This document shows positions 42,597-52,569 of a stretch of 64,000 nt of DNA, piece after piece. The translations under genes were made by a program, and so were the position numbers. This DNA comes from Avimonas intestinalis (lineage in GTDB: Bacteria; Bacillota; Clostridia; Oscillospirales; Acutalibacteraceae): assembly GCA_904380375.1 (NCBI GenBank), contig CAJFID010000001.1, forward strand, positions 1 through 64,000, given 5' to 3'. The notes beneath the pieces are model-generated. The model saw nothing but the letters and a program-made list of their open reading frames with translations, did no database searches and was not told the DNA's origin. The first letter of the stretch is position 1, and every line of letters begins with the position of its first letter.

Positions 42597-43919
42597 ATGA
42601 ACCGCAAAATAGCCGGGCTGACGGCCCTGGCTCTGGCGTTGGCCATCGGCCTGACGGCCTGCTCGCCGTCGTCGACCACCTCCGGCGGGGAATCGTCGGG
42701 GCAGCCGGCGGACGACTTCTACAGCGACATTGAGGGGACAACGCTCCGGATAGCTTCGGAGACCGCCCTGGACGAGCTGACCCAGAAGATGATTGATGAA
42801 TTTGAAAGTACCTACGGCTGCACTGTCCAGTACGAAAACTACGGCGGGGAGTGGTCCACCAGGATTTACCAGCTCATTAACAGCGGCGATCCGCCGGACA
42901 CCATGATTGTGACGGACAACACCTATCTGACCTATCTGTCCCGCAACATGATCCAGCCGATTGACGGGCTGTACGACCCGGAGGACCCGGTCTGGAATAC
43001 CGACATCATGGAGCAGTTTTCCTACAAGGGCGAGACCTACGGCGCGGCCCGGCAGGATGAGGACTACATATTCTTCATCTATTTCAACCAGACCATGTTT
43101 GAAAACGCCGGCGAAAAGACGCCCGCGGAATACGCCGAGGAAGGGACCTGGGACTTTGACACCTTTACCGAGGTAGCGGCAAAATTCGTCCAGGATACCG
43201 ACAACGACGGCATTTCCAACCAGCGTGGCTACGGCACCTGGTACTGGGATCTGTTTATCTTCGCCAACGGCGGGCATGGCATTGAGATTGCCGACGACGG
43301 GTCGATCAGCCTCACCCTTGACCATCCCGAGGAGCTCAAGGGGCTGCAGATCATGCAGGACCTGCAGAACGTATACCGCTCCTTTGACCATGGACAGCCC
43401 TACTGGCGGGAGGATTTCATGGCCGGTAACGTGGCGATGATCGCGGAGCGGCCGTGGCAGGCGATGGGTAGCTACGACGTGTACAACAACACCAATTTTG
43501 AAATCGGCATCGCGCCGTTCCCCACCGGCCCGGATGCGCCGGAGGGCATCGCCCCCGCCATGCTGTATTCCTGGGGGGTGCCCACCGGGGCCGACAACCC
43601 CAAGGGCGCGCTCGCCTGGTACCGCTTCCAGACCGTGTACAACGAGGCGCACGCCGACGACCCCCTGATCGTAGCCAGCCGCAACCGCACCTACAGGGAC
43701 GACGAAACCTATGCATGGATTAAGGAGTTCAACCGCACCCACACGGCCAACGGTTCCTTCATTTACGGCCTGGCGGACTGGTGGAGCCAGCGCTGGGTCC
43801 TCTGGGAGGATATCTTCAACAACCTGGTCCCCCCGGCGACGGCCGTCGCGTCCCACCGCTCCTTTATCCAGGGCAAGATCGACAGCCTGACCGAGCTGCT
43901 TGAGGCGAAGGATTCCTAG
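42597..43919 (+). CDS. Sugar ABC importer solute-binding lipoprotein (importer A, second locus)
   Basis: A 440-residue family 1 binding protein with a lipobox LTAC (cysteine 22) followed by a Ser/Thr/Gly linker. The body has the usual pattern (EFESTYGCTVQYENYGG; NSGDPPDTMIVTDNTYL; YFNQTMFENAGEKTP; the calcium-loop-like DTDNDGISNQRGYG). Start ATG at 42597 after GGGAGGAG. It corresponds to the binding protein at 12647 in the first locus, but here the matching permease pair (46926, 47824) follows after only one intervening gene. It is the first structural gene behind the AraC regulator. Confidence 0.9.
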   Translation: MNRKIAGLTALALALAIGLTACSPSSTTSGGESSGQPADDFYSDIEGTTLRIASETALDELTQKMIDEFESTYGCTVQYENYGGEWSTRIYQLINSGDPPDTMIVTDNTYLTYLSRNMIQPIDGLYDPEDPVWNTDIMEQFSYKGETYGAARQDEDYIFFIYFNQTMFENAGEKTPAEYAEEGTWDFDTFTEVAAKFVQDTDNDGISNQRGYGTWYWDLFIFANGGHGIEIADDGSISLTLDHPEELKGLQIMQDLQNVYRSFDHGQPYWREDFMAGNVAMIAERPWQAMGSYDVYNNTNFEIGIAPFPTGPDAPEGIAPAMLYSWGVPTGADNPKGALAWYRFQTVYNEAHADDPLIVASRNRTYRDDETYAWIKEFNRTHTANGSFIYGLADWWSQRWVLWEDIFNNLVPPATAVASHRSFIQGKIDSLTELLEAKDS

Positions 43920-44018
43920 CTCCCCCTTACGGCCCCCTCGCGCAAGCGCTCCCTCTGATGGGAACATTCCCCGCACAGGCGCGGGTAATCAATCTATTCA
44001 GAAAGGAAGAAAGCAGAG

Positions 44019-46850
44019 ATGAAAAGGGTTCTGGCAAGTTTGTTGGCAGCGGGATTTCTCTTAACGGCGTTTGTCCCGGCTTTGGCGACCGGCGGGGCCA
44101 CCGACGCTCTTGAGACTAAGGTCCTGGTCAACTACGCGGACAAGTCCACCGAGGACGACGCGACGGAGGCGGTGCATATCGGCGGCCAGACGACCGGATC
44201 GGTAGCTTACATCCCCAGCGTCCGGGGCGGCGACGGCGCCTCCCTCAAACTGATGCCCAAGGAAGGCGGCGCGGCCGGGAGATACAACTTCGCCGTTAAG
44301 CCGTCTGTCGGGCAGGATGTGACCGGCATGGAAGCCGTCGAGCTGTATATCAAGAAGGTGCAGGGCACCGACGGCGCAGACAACGGCGTGTACGGGTTCT
44401 CCTTGGCCGACGGAGAAGGGGAGTACTTCGGGCTGAAGGCCGGGAGCGAGGTCTACTACATCGTCAAGGGCGAGGGCACGCTCCAGAAGGCGACCGTCGC
44501 GTCAAACAATATCACGCTGCCGGCCGGCTTTGAAGGGGTCGTCCGCCTGCCGCTCGCCAGCATGAACTATAGCTGGGGCGGGAACGGCGACAAGCAGCTC
44601 ACGATGGACGATATCTTCAACATCCAGATCGCCGCCACCGTCGGCACCGATACCTACCTGGCTGTCGACGAGGTCCGCGGGATCAGCGACATAGAATACA
44701 TCGACCCGTCCCTGCTGCCCCCGGAGCCGGCGGACAGCGTGGTCCTGGCCAGCTATGCGGATAAGGCCGCCACGGACGACGCGACCGAGGCGGTGCATGT
44801 CGGTTCCCAGACGACCGGTTCGGTGGCCTACATCTCCAGCATCCGGGGCGGCGAGGGCTCTTCCCTCAAGCTGACGGCCTCGGGCAGCGGAGTGACCTGG
44901 AGCAACTTTGCCCTCAAGCCGACCATCAGCCAGGATGTGACCGGCATGGAGGCCATTGAGCTGTACATCAAGAAGGTGCAGGGCGCCGACGCGGACACCG
45001 GCGCGTACCGGTTTGCCATCGCCGACGGCGAGGGCGAGTATTTCCGGATCCCGGACGGGACCGCGATCTACTACATCGCCAAGGGCGAGGGCACGCTCCG
45101 GACGGCAGCCGTCGCTTCGAACACGGTCCATCTGCCGGTCGGCTTTGAAGGGGTCGTCCGCCTGCCGCTTGCCAGCATGACGTATAACTGGGGCGGGAGC
45201 GGCGACAAGCAGCTCACCATGGACGATATCTACAACATCCAGATCGCCGTGGACGTCAGCGCCGAGACCTACCTGGCCGTTGACGAGATCCGGGGCATCC
45301 GGGATATCGACGCCCTCGACCCCTCCCTGCTGCCCGAAGATCCCGGCGAGGAGGAAGCGCTCAAGGTTCTGTTTGTCGGCAACAGCGCCACCGCGGTCAA
45401 CAATATGCCCCAGATGTTCGCGCGCCTGAGCCAGGAGGCAGGGCATGACGTGACCGTGGACAGCCTGACCTGGGACGGCTGCACGCTGGCCCGGTACGCC
45501 GACCCGGACGACGCTGCCGGCCAGGCGCTGCGGGCGCAGCTGAGCGGCGGCTACGACATTGTTTTCTTACAGGACAACACCAACTGCATCAGCACCGAGG
45601 AGCGGCGCGAGGCCAGCAAGGCCGCCGTGAAAACCATTGACGAGCTGGTTAAGGCCGCCGGCGGCGAAACCTACCTGTATGTGCGCCCGCCGGTTGAGTA
45701 TGCCAATTTCGGATACAGCACCCTGCAGCAGATTGAAGAGTACACCAAGCTGTTCGACGAGGTCGGCAAAGAAATCGGCGCGCCCCGCGCGTATGCCAAC
45801 GAAGCCTTCGGCTACATGGTGGAAAACTACCCGGATATCGAGATCTGGGCCGCGGACGACGCGCATCCCAACGAGCAGGGCAGCTTCCTGGTAGCCTGCG
45901 TCTGTTTCGCCACCCTGTTTGACGAATCCCCGGCCGACGTGTACGACGGAGGCTTTGACGCGGATGTGGCCCAGGCGATCTGGGAGGCCGCGGACGCCGC
46001 CGCCTCCGGCAGCGGCAGCCAGCCGACCGATCCGGACGACGAGCCCGGCACCGGCCCGGACGATTCCGGCGATGAGCCCACCGAATCCCAGAAAAAGATC
46101 ATTTTGGCCAACTATGCCGACAAAACCCCCTCGGGCGACGCGGCCGAGGCGCTGCAGAGCGATTCCCAGGGCAAGGCGAGCTATATCCCCAACATCCGCG
46201 GCGGCGAGGGCGCCTCGCTCAAGCTGGTGGCCGACCGGGACGTGATGACCTGGAACGCCTTCAGCCTAAAGCCGATCATCAACTGGAATGCGACCGGCAT
46301 GGAGGCCATTGAGCTGTACATCCGCAAGGTCGCGGCCGACGCCGATTCGGATAACGGCGCGTACCGCTTCGCCATCGGCGAGGCCGGCGGCACCAGCCAT
46401 TGGGAGGTATTCCGGCTCAAGGAAGGTGCCACGGTCTACTACATGGAAAAGGATGGCACCACCCTGAAGGAGGCCGAGGTCCTTGAGGACGGAAGCTGCC
46501 TGCTGCCGTCCGGGTTTGAGGGCATCGTCCGCCTGCCGCTTGATCAGCTGGAATACTGGTACGGCGGCACGGCCGGCGGGAACCGCCAGCTTAACCTGGA
46601 TAACCTGTTCAACATCATCGTGACCACCGACGTCAACGCCAGCACCCAGTACCTTGTGGTGGACGAGGTCAGCGCGATCACCAACATCCTGTACACCGGC
46701 TCCGACGTAGAGACGGGAGAACCCTCCGACGACGGCAAACCCTCAACCGGGAACCCGGACACCGGGGTAACCTCTTACGTCAACGTCGCGGTTCTGGCCT
46801 TGGCCGCATCCGCGGCCGCGGCGGTCGGTTTCAAACGCAAGAAGAAGTAA
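44019..46850 (+). CDS. Cell-wall surface protein: three binding modules around an SGNH/DUF4886 esterase domain
   Basis: A 943-residue secreted protein. After the signal peptide (to about 24) come two near-identical modules of 207 residues (from about 34 and 241; NYADKSTEDDATEAVHIGG and SYADKAATDDATEAVHVGS), each ending in a YLAVDEVRGI-type strand like carbohydrate-binding jelly rolls. Residues about 448-655 form an SGNH hydrolase of DUF4886 type: serine S456 in KVLFVGNSATAVNN and the D-x-x-H pair D613/H616 in DDAHPNEQG. A Pro/Asp linker leads to a third module (about 690-890). The end, NPDTG then a hydrophobic segment and KRKKK, looks like a sortase signal. Deacetylation of a glycan held by the modules is the likely job. 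It lies between binding protein A and its permeases. Confidence 0.8.
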   Translation: MKRVLASLLAAGFLLTAFVPALATGGATDALETKVLVNYADKSTEDDATEAVHIGGQTTGSVAYIPSVRGGDGASLKLMPKEGGAAGRYNFAVKPSVGQDVTGMEAVELYIKKVQGTDGADNGVYGFSLADGEGEYFGLKAGSEVYYIVKGEGTLQKATVASNNITLPAGFEGVVRLPLASMNYSWGGNGDKQLTMDDIFNIQIAATVGTDTYLAVDEVRGISDIEYIDPSLLPPEPADSVVLASYADKAATDDATEAVHVGSQTTGSVAYISSIRGGEGSSLKLTASGSGVTWSNFALKPTISQDVTGMEAIELYIKKVQGADADTGAYRFAIADGEGEYFRIPDGTAIYYIAKGEGTLRTAAVASNTVHLPVGFEGVVRLPLASMTYNWGGSGDKQLTMDDIYNIQIAVDVSAETYLAVDEIRGIRDIDALDPSLLPEDPGEEEALKVLFVGNSATAVNNMPQMFARLSQEAGHDVTVDSLTWDGCTLARYADPDDAAGQALRAQLSGGYDIVFLQDNTNCISTEERREASKAAVKTIDELVKAAGGETYLYVRPPVEYANFGYSTLQQIEEYTKLFDEVGKEIGAPRAYANEAFGYMVENYPDIEIWAADDAHPNEQGSFLVACVCFATLFDESPADVYDGGFDADVAQAIWEAADAAASGSGSQPTDPDDEPGTGPDDSGDEPTESQKKIILANYADKTPSGDAAEALQSDSQGKASYIPNIRGGEGASLKLVADRDVMTWNAFSLKPIINWNATGMEAIELYIRKVAADADSDNGAYRFAIGEAGGTSHWEVFRLKEGATVYYMEKDGTTLKEAEVLEDGSCLLPSGFEGIVRLPLDQLEYWYGGTAGGNRQLNLDNLFNIIVTTDVNASTQYLVVDEVSAITNILYTGSDVETGEPSDDGKPSTGNPDTGVTSYVNVAVLALAASAAAAVGFKRKKK
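44118..45320 (+). repeat. Tandem duplication of a 621-bp module inside the surface esterase gene
   Basis: The stretch starting at 44118 recurs at 44739, a period of 621 bases (207 codons), with high identity at the DNA level (for instance the segments around CCAGACGACCGG and TGACCGGCATGGA). A third, more diverged copy starts near 46099 after the esterase domain. The close match of the first two points to a recent internal duplication. Confidence 0.8.
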
Positions 46851-46868
46851 CACACAGGCCAGGCGAAA

Positions 46869-46909
46869 GGAAGGAGGCCGTACCCGTTCCCACGGTACGG
46901 CCTCCTTCC
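46869..46909 (+). promoter_or_regulatory. Strong intercistronic stem-loop after the surface esterase gene
   Basis: GGAAGGAGGCCGTACC (46869-46884) and GGTACGGCCTCCTTCC (46894-46909) form a perfect 16-bp stem with a 9-base loop. Downstream is CAAAGGGGGGC, the ribosome site of the next permease gene, not a T-run. It could reduce read-through into the permeases or protect the upstream message. Confidence 0.7.
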
Positions 46910-46925
46910 CAAAGGGGGGCGCTTC

Positions 46926-47834
46926 ATGGCACGAATCGGCAAACGGATATCGCTGGAACAACGCAGGCGGTATGCCGGGCTGCTATTTATCCTTCCGTTT
47001 ATCATCGGGTTCGCTGTTTTTATCCTGCAGCCGGTTGTCATGACCGTTGTGTATTCGCTGCACGAAATGGTCATTGAGACGGGCGGCGGGTATGCGCTGC
47101 GGCCGCTCAGCGGCGGGGCCTTTTCCCATTACCTCAACGCCTTCACCAAGGATGCGGAATTCCCGCAGCTGCTGGTGGGCACGCTGCGCAACATGGCCTA
47201 CCAGACGCCGATTATCGTGGCTTTCAGCCTGTTTATGGCCATCGTGCTTTCCCAGCCGTTCCGGGGGAGGCTGGTGGCCCGGGCGGTTTTCTTCCTGCCC
47301 ATCATCGTCACCTCCGGGGTGATCATCAACATCATTAAGATGGGGCTGCGCGACGTGGCGATGGGGGACGGTTCCCAAAGCAACCTGTTCAACAGCTATT
47401 TCCTTTATCAGATCCTGGTGAATCTGGAGATACCGGACGGCATCACCGATACGGTGATGCAGGTCGTCAACGGGATCGTGGACCTGGTCTGGCGTTCGGG
47501 GGTGCAGATCCTGATCTTTATCGCCGGGCTGCTGGCCATCCCCAAAAGCTATTATGAGGTCGCGCAGGTGGAGGGGGCCACCGGCTGGGAGACGTTTGTC
47601 AAGGTCACCTTTCCCAGCATCGCGCCGCATATGGTGCTGGCGCTGATTTATACCATTATTGACTACAGCGCCAGCTATGAGAACGAGACGCTGCTGTACA
47701 TCTCGGACGTTTCCTACACCCAGGCCAGCTATTCCTATGGAAGCGCCCTTTCGATCGTGTATTTTATTATCACGGTCGGCGTAGTCAGCCTTCTTTACTT
47801 TTTATTGAATCGGAAGATACATTATGAGACATGA
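46926..47834 (+). CDS. Sugar ABC importer permease, MalF/UgpA type (importer A, second locus)
   Basis: A 302-residue permease with six membrane segments. FRGRLVARAVFFLPIIVTSG and WRSGVQILIFIAGLLAI match the permease at 23524, which assigns both to importer A. The EAA loop is YYEVAQVEGATGWETFVKVTFP, slightly off the consensus (V instead of A). ATG at 46926 follows GGGGGGC right after a strong stem-loop. Its stop overlaps the next permease gene by 11 bases. Confidence 0.92.
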   Translation: MARIGKRISLEQRRRYAGLLFILPFIIGFAVFILQPVVMTVVYSLHEMVIETGGGYALRPLSGGAFSHYLNAFTKDAEFPQLLVGTLRNMAYQTPIIVAFSLFMAIVLSQPFRGRLVARAVFFLPIIVTSGVIINIIKMGLRDVAMGDGSQSNLFNSYFLYQILVNLEIPDGITDTVMQVVNGIVDLVWRSGVQILIFIAGLLAIPKSYYEVAQVEGATGWETFVKVTFPSIAPHMVLALIYTIIDYSASYENETLLYISDVSYTQASYSYGSALSIVYFIITVGVVSLLYFLLNRKIHYET

Positions 47835-48753
47835 TACAAAGCTGAAAACGGCGGGCCAGGATGCGCCGCGCGACAGTGCGCTCCTGCGGTATTTGGCCCA
47901 GCTGGCCTGGTGCCTTTTCCGCACCGTCCTGCTGATCGCGCTGTCCTTTGTTATCCTGTACCCGCTGCTCTATATGGTGAGCATGGCGATCCGGGAGCCG
48001 AACGATGTGTACGACCCGACGATCGTCTGGGTGCCCCGCCACTTCACCCTTGAGAATTTCAAAAATGCGGCGGAGGCTATGGAATACCCCCGGGCGCTGA
48101 TGAACACGCTGCTGATCTCGCTGGTATCCTCGGGGATCCAGATGGCGGTCTGTTCCTTTATCGCTTACGGCTTTGCGCGGTTCCGTTTCCCGCTCAAAAG
48201 GGTGTTCCTGATGGCCCTGTTCCTAATGGTGGTCATCCCGTCGCAGACGATTTCCATGCCCACCTTTACGCTGTACCGCAGCATGTCGATCCTTGACACC
48301 CCGGCGGTATTTTACCTGCCCGCCCTGTTCGGCGTGGGGCTGCGCTCCGGGATTTTCATCCTGATCTTTATGCAGTTTTTCCGCAACCTGCCCAAGGATC
48401 TTGAGGACGCCGCGTATATTGACGGCTGCGGATTTTTCCGCACCTATGCGCGGATCATGCTTCCCAACCTGCGCAATGCCATGCTGATCGTGTTCCTGTT
48501 TTCCTTTGTGTGGTATTGCAGCGATTATTACCTGACGACCATTTTTGCCTCGGGGATGCCGACCCTGTCGACCATGCTGGCCAACATGCGGCAGAATCTC
48601 AACAAGACCATGGGCACGACGTGGGACACCTACCAGATCATCACGATGCAGCAGGCCGGCGCCTTGCTGACGGTGGCCCCCCTGCTCATCGTATACCTGG
48701 TGCTGCAGCGCTTCTTTGCCGAGAGCGTGGAGCGCAGCGGCATTGTCGGGTGA
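47824..48753 (+). CDS. Sugar ABC importer permease, MalG/UgpE type (importer A, second locus)
   Basis: A 309-residue permease with six membrane segments, EAA loop LEDAAYIDGCGFFRTYARIMLP and C-terminus FFAESVERSGIVG, matching the gene at 24407. The start overlaps the preceding permease gene by 11 bases, so translation is coupled. Together with 42597 and 46926 it makes one complete importer minus its ATPase. The large binding protein of importer B follows 34 bases later. Confidence 0.92.
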   Translation: MRHDTKLKTAGQDAPRDSALLRYLAQLAWCLFRTVLLIALSFVILYPLLYMVSMAIREPNDVYDPTIVWVPRHFTLENFKNAAEAMEYPRALMNTLLISLVSSGIQMAVCSFIAYGFARFRFPLKRVFLMALFLMVVIPSQTISMPTFTLYRSMSILDTPAVFYLPALFGVGLRSGIFILIFMQFFRNLPKDLEDAAYIDGCGFFRTYARIMLPNLRNAMLIVFLFSFVWYCSDYYLTTIFASGMPTLSTMLANMRQNLNKTMGTTWDTYQIITMQQAGALLTVAPLLIVYLVLQRFFAESVERSGIVG

Positions 48754-48787
48754 ACGCCGACGCTATCTGTAAGGAGGGCGGACCGCC

Positions 48788-51607
48788 ATGAAACCGTTTT
48801 GCCTGAGAATTACCGCCGCCGGCGCGATGGCGGCGCTCCTGCTGGCCGGCGTGCCGGCCGCCGGGGCGGCAAAGGCCCGCGCGGCCGAAGCGCCGGAGGA
48901 ACCGGCCCTGCCGTCCGTGTCTGCGTCGTCGTACCTTGACTATGCGGCGCAGGCCGCCGGCGTACCGGACGGCGGGGAGGAAATCATCCTGCCGGCGCCG
49001 GACGGGGAATGGGCGCTGGAGGCGGGCGAGCGGGCGGAGTGGACCGTCTCCCTCCCGCAGGCCGGCCGTTACCGGATCTCCCTGACCTATCTCGCCCAAA
49101 GCCAGCAGGGGCAGTCCCCTGCCGTGACAGTCCTGCTTAACGGGGAAACGCCGTTTGAGCAGTCGGGAGGGCTTGCGCTGGATACCGTGTGGGTGGATGA
49201 CGGCGTGACCCAGACGGACAACCGGGGCAACCAGCTCCAGCCGGACGCGCGGGAGGAGGCCCGCTCCCACACCATGGTGCTGCGGGACAACAGCACGGTG
49301 CACGACGGGGAGCTGCTCCTGGCGCTGCCCGCCGGGGAAACCGAGCTGGCGGTTGAGGCGGCCCAGCCCCTGGTTTTGTACGAGGCCCGCCTGCTGCCGC
49401 CGGCCGAGACGCCCTCCTACCAGGAGGTTTCCGCCGCCTATCCGTCGGCGCAGACCGGCGCGGTGTGGGAATTGGAGGCAGAGGATCTGGCGGAGCGGTC
49501 GGATGCGGCGATCCGCCGCCAAAACGACCAGTCGGACCCCTCCGTTTCGCCCAACAGCCCCCGCAGCCTGCTGCTGAATACGGTGGGGGGATCCAGCTGG
49601 AAGCAGCCGGGGCAGTCCATCACCTGGAGGCTGGACGTGCCGGAGGACGGGCTGTACACCCTGTCCTTCCGTTACCGGCAGGACCTGGTGGCCGGGCTTC
49701 CCTCCTTCCGCCGCCTGCTGATTGACGGGTCTCTCCCGTTCGCGGAGATGCAGGCCGTCGCCTTCCCCTATTCCTCGGGATGGCGGACGCTGACCCTGGC
49801 GGATGCGCAGGGGGAGGAATACCTGTTTTACCTAGAGCAGGGGGAACATACCCTGACGCTGGCGGTGACCCTGGGGGAGAAGGGGGATTTCCTGCCTGCG
49901 ATGGAGGAATCCATCCAGTTTATGAACGAAATCTACCGGGACATCATCATGGTGACCGGGGTCAATATTGACATTAACCGCGACTTCAATTTTGAGGAGG
50001 AGCTGCCCAGCCTCCTGCCCGACCTTGAAGCGCTGCGGGAGCAGCTTACCGCGACCCGGGAGGCGATCGGCCAGCTTCAGTCGGACGGCGGGGACCAGGC
50101 GTCCGGGGTCCTGGGGGACATCCTGCGCCAGATTGACGAGTTCCTCAAGCGCCCCTCCCGCATCCCCGAACGGTTGGACCGGTTCCGCACCAATATCAGC
50201 ACCCTTTCGGACATCTTCGCCGATATGCAGGAGCAGCCGCTGGAGCTTGACGTGATCATCCTGGCCGGCAACGCGGCCGAGCCGGAGGAGCGCCGTTCCA
50301 GCCTGCTTGAAAAGCTGTGGTTCCGCGTGCAGATCGTGGCCTATTCCTTTGTGCAGGACTACGCGGCCATCGGCAGCGTATACGGCGGCGGGGAGCCCCT
50401 GCAGGTGTGGATCAACACGGGGGACATCCTTTCGACCGGCGTGGCGTCGGGCCGCGACCAGGCGCAGATCCTCAAGGATTTGATCGACGAGGATTTCTCG
50501 GTTTCAAGCGGGATCCCGGTCGAGCTTACCCTGACCAGCGTGGGGGACTCGCTGATGCAGGCCTCCCTAAGCGGGGTGGGGCCGGACGCCGCCGTTTTCG
50601 TACCCGAGGCGACGCCGGTCAACCTGGCGCTGCGGGAGGTGGCGGCGGACCTGTCCGATAAGGAGGGCTTTGAGGAAATGCGGGAGTGGTTTTACCCCTC
50701 CGCACTGATCCCCTATACCCTTGGGGACGGGGTATACGCCCTGCCCGAGACGCAGAGCTTTTACATGCTGTTTTACCGCACCGACATTTTTGAGTCGATG
50801 GGGCTGAAGCCGCCCGATACATGGGAGGACTTCCTGGACGTAACCGCCGCCCTGCAAAAGAACAACCTTGAGGTCGGCGTGCCGGAAAACCAGGCGGTTT
50901 TTGAGATGCTGCTGCTGCAGCACGGCGGCGCCGTGTTCAACGACGACATCACCGAGATCACCCTGACGACGCCGGAGGCCGTCGCCGCCTTCACCCAGTG
51001 GACCGACCTGTACAGCCAGTACGGCCTGCCGCTGTATTTCGACTTTTTCAACCGTTTCCGTTCCGGGGAAATGCCGATGGGGATCGCGGCGCTGTCCTTC
51101 TATAACCAGGTGGCGATCGCCGCGCCGGAGCTCCGCGGCCTGTGGCGCATGGTGCCGGTCCCCGGCACGGCGGGGGAGGGCGGCGTCAGCCGCGCGCAGA
51201 GCGCCAGCGGCACGGGCGTGGTCGTGCTCAAGGGGCAGCGGGAGGACGACGCGTACCAGTTTGCCCGCTGGTGGGTGAGCGCCGGCACGCAGTACACCTT
51301 CGGGCAGGAGCTGGAGCTGCTGATGGGCACCGCCGCCCGGTACCATACCGCCAACCGGGAAGCCTTTGAGAAGATCCCGTGGACGCAGGAGGAGCGGGAG
51401 GCCATCACCCGCCAGTGGGAGCAGACCACCGACATCCCGCAGAGCCCCGCCTCCTACTACATCAGCCGCAGCCTGACCAACGCCTTCCGCGCCGTCCTGT
51501 ACAGCCAGCGGAACCCGAGGGAGACGATGCTGCGGTACAACACCGACATGCAGAAGGAACTGGAACGCAAAAACGACGAGTTTGGATTATCCGCCGGGGG
51601 CGCCTGA
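48788..51607 (+). CDS. Large solute-binding protein with N-terminal beta-sandwich domains (importer B, second locus)
   Basis: A 939-residue exported protein behind AAGGAGGG. The signal peptide ends in AGVPAAGAAKARA with no clear lipobox cysteine, unlike its homologue at 14285. Beta-sandwich regions span about 40-215 and 220-375 (WELEAEDLAERSDAAIRRQ; YTLSFRYRQDLVAGLP), a helical leucine-rich stretch follows (about 410-490), then a solute-binding domain from about 530 (LPETQSFYMLFYRTDIFESM; VNLALREVAADLSD). The order and many segments match 14285, so this is the conserved binding protein of the shared module. The extra sandwiches may hold long glycans near the membrane while the C-terminal domain delivers to the permeases. 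Confidence 0.85.
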   Translation: MKPFCLRITAAGAMAALLLAGVPAAGAAKARAAEAPEEPALPSVSASSYLDYAAQAAGVPDGGEEIILPAPDGEWALEAGERAEWTVSLPQAGRYRISLTYLAQSQQGQSPAVTVLLNGETPFEQSGGLALDTVWVDDGVTQTDNRGNQLQPDAREEARSHTMVLRDNSTVHDGELLLALPAGETELAVEAAQPLVLYEARLLPPAETPSYQEVSAAYPSAQTGAVWELEAEDLAERSDAAIRRQNDQSDPSVSPNSPRSLLLNTVGGSSWKQPGQSITWRLDVPEDGLYTLSFRYRQDLVAGLPSFRRLLIDGSLPFAEMQAVAFPYSSGWRTLTLADAQGEEYLFYLEQGEHTLTLAVTLGEKGDFLPAMEESIQFMNEIYRDIIMVTGVNIDINRDFNFEEELPSLLPDLEALREQLTATREAIGQLQSDGGDQASGVLGDILRQIDEFLKRPSRIPERLDRFRTNISTLSDIFADMQEQPLELDVIILAGNAAEPEERRSSLLEKLWFRVQIVAYSFVQDYAAIGSVYGGGEPLQVWINTGDILSTGVASGRDQAQILKDLIDEDFSVSSGIPVELTLTSVGDSLMQASLSGVGPDAAVFVPEATPVNLALREVAADLSDKEGFEEMREWFYPSALIPYTLGDGVYALPETQSFYMLFYRTDIFESMGLKPPDTWEDFLDVTAALQKNNLEVGVPENQAVFEMLLLQHGGAVFNDDITEITLTTPEAVAAFTQWTDLYSQYGLPLYFDFFNRFRSGEMPMGIAALSFYNQVAIAAPELRGLWRMVPVPGTAGEGGVSRAQSASGTGVVVLKGQREDDAYQFARWWVSAGTQYTFGQELELLMGTAARYHTANREAFEKIPWTQEEREAITRQWEQTTDIPQSPASYYISRSLTNAFRAVLYSQRNPRETMLRYNTDMQKELERKNDEFGLSAGGA

Positions 51608-51634
51608 CCCGGCAAGGAATAAGGAGGTGTCCGT

Positions 51635-52531
51635 ATGGGCGGAAAATCCGGGCAGAAGCGGCGGATCAATCGCCTGAGCTATGCCTTTATGGCGCCCTGG
51701 CTGCTCGCTTTCCTCATTTTCACCCTGATCCCCATCGCGGCGTCCGTCGGCCTGAGCTTTACAAGCTTCAACATGGGGCCGCGCATCAGCTGGGTGGGCC
51801 TAGGGAACTATCTGCGGCTCCTGCTGGACGACGACGTTTTCCTGATCGCCCTGCGCAACACGCTGCTGTACGCCATCGTCACCGGCCCGCTGGGATATGT
51901 GCTGAGCTTTTTGATCGCGTGGCTGATCAACGACCTGGGGCGGAACCTCCGCTCGGCGCTGACGCTGCTGTTTTACGCGCCCTCGCTGGCCAGCAACATC
52001 TACGTCATATGGACCTTTATTTTCAGCGGCGACAGCTACGGCCTGCTCAACAGCTGGCTGATCCGGCTGGGACTGATCCGGGAGACGGTCAACTGGCTCA
52101 ACGACCCCGCCTACAATTCGATTGTGGTCATCATCGTCATCCTGTGGATGAGCATGGGGGCGGGCTTCCTGGCCTTTGTGGCCGGCCTGCAGCAGCTCAA
52201 CCCCACGCTGTGCGAGGCGGGTGCGATTGACGGGATCCGCAACCGCTGGCAGGAGCTGTGGTATATCACCATCCCGCAGATGCTCCCCCAGCTCCTGTTC
52301 GGTGCGGTGATGTCGATATCCGGGGCCTTTGCGGTCGGCTATCAGAACGCCGCCCTGACCGGGATGCCCAGCACCGACTATTCCACCCATACCCTGCTGC
52401 TCCATATGATCGATTACGGCTATACCCGCTTTGAAATCGGCTACGCCTCCGCGGTGGCGACGGTCCTTTTCGCGATCATGATCGCCACATGGGCGGTGGT
52501 CCAGCGGGCCTTTGCCAAAAGAGGGTGCTGA
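51635..52531 (+). CDS. Sugar ABC importer permease, MalF/UgpA type (importer B, second locus)
   Basis: A 298-residue permease with six membrane segments; ATG at 51635 follows AAGGAGG. IVVIIVILWMSMGAGFLAFVAG and LLFGAVMSISGAFAVGYQNA match the permease at 17229. The EAA loop reads LCEAGAIDGIRNRWQELWYI, with EAG in place of the usual EAA. It sits directly after the large binding protein, as in the first locus, and 38 bases before its partner. Confidence 0.92.
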   Translation: MGGKSGQKRRINRLSYAFMAPWLLAFLIFTLIPIAASVGLSFTSFNMGPRISWVGLGNYLRLLLDDDVFLIALRNTLLYAIVTGPLGYVLSFLIAWLINDLGRNLRSALTLLFYAPSLASNIYVIWTFIFSGDSYGLLNSWLIRLGLIRETVNWLNDPAYNSIVVIIVILWMSMGAGFLAFVAGLQQLNPTLCEAGAIDGIRNRWQELWYITIPQMLPQLLFGAVMSISGAFAVGYQNAALTGMPSTDYSTHTLLLHMIDYGYTRFEIGYASAVATVLFAIMIATWAVVQRAFAKRGC

Positions 52532-52569
52532 ACCAGCCCTTCCCGATTCCAGAAAAAGAGGAGTGCGTG

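Noticed and set aside
41883..43976. A 697-codon minus-strand frame over the AraC and binding-protein genes
   Set aside because: It spans the gap of two clear plus-strand genes and shows no protein family features.
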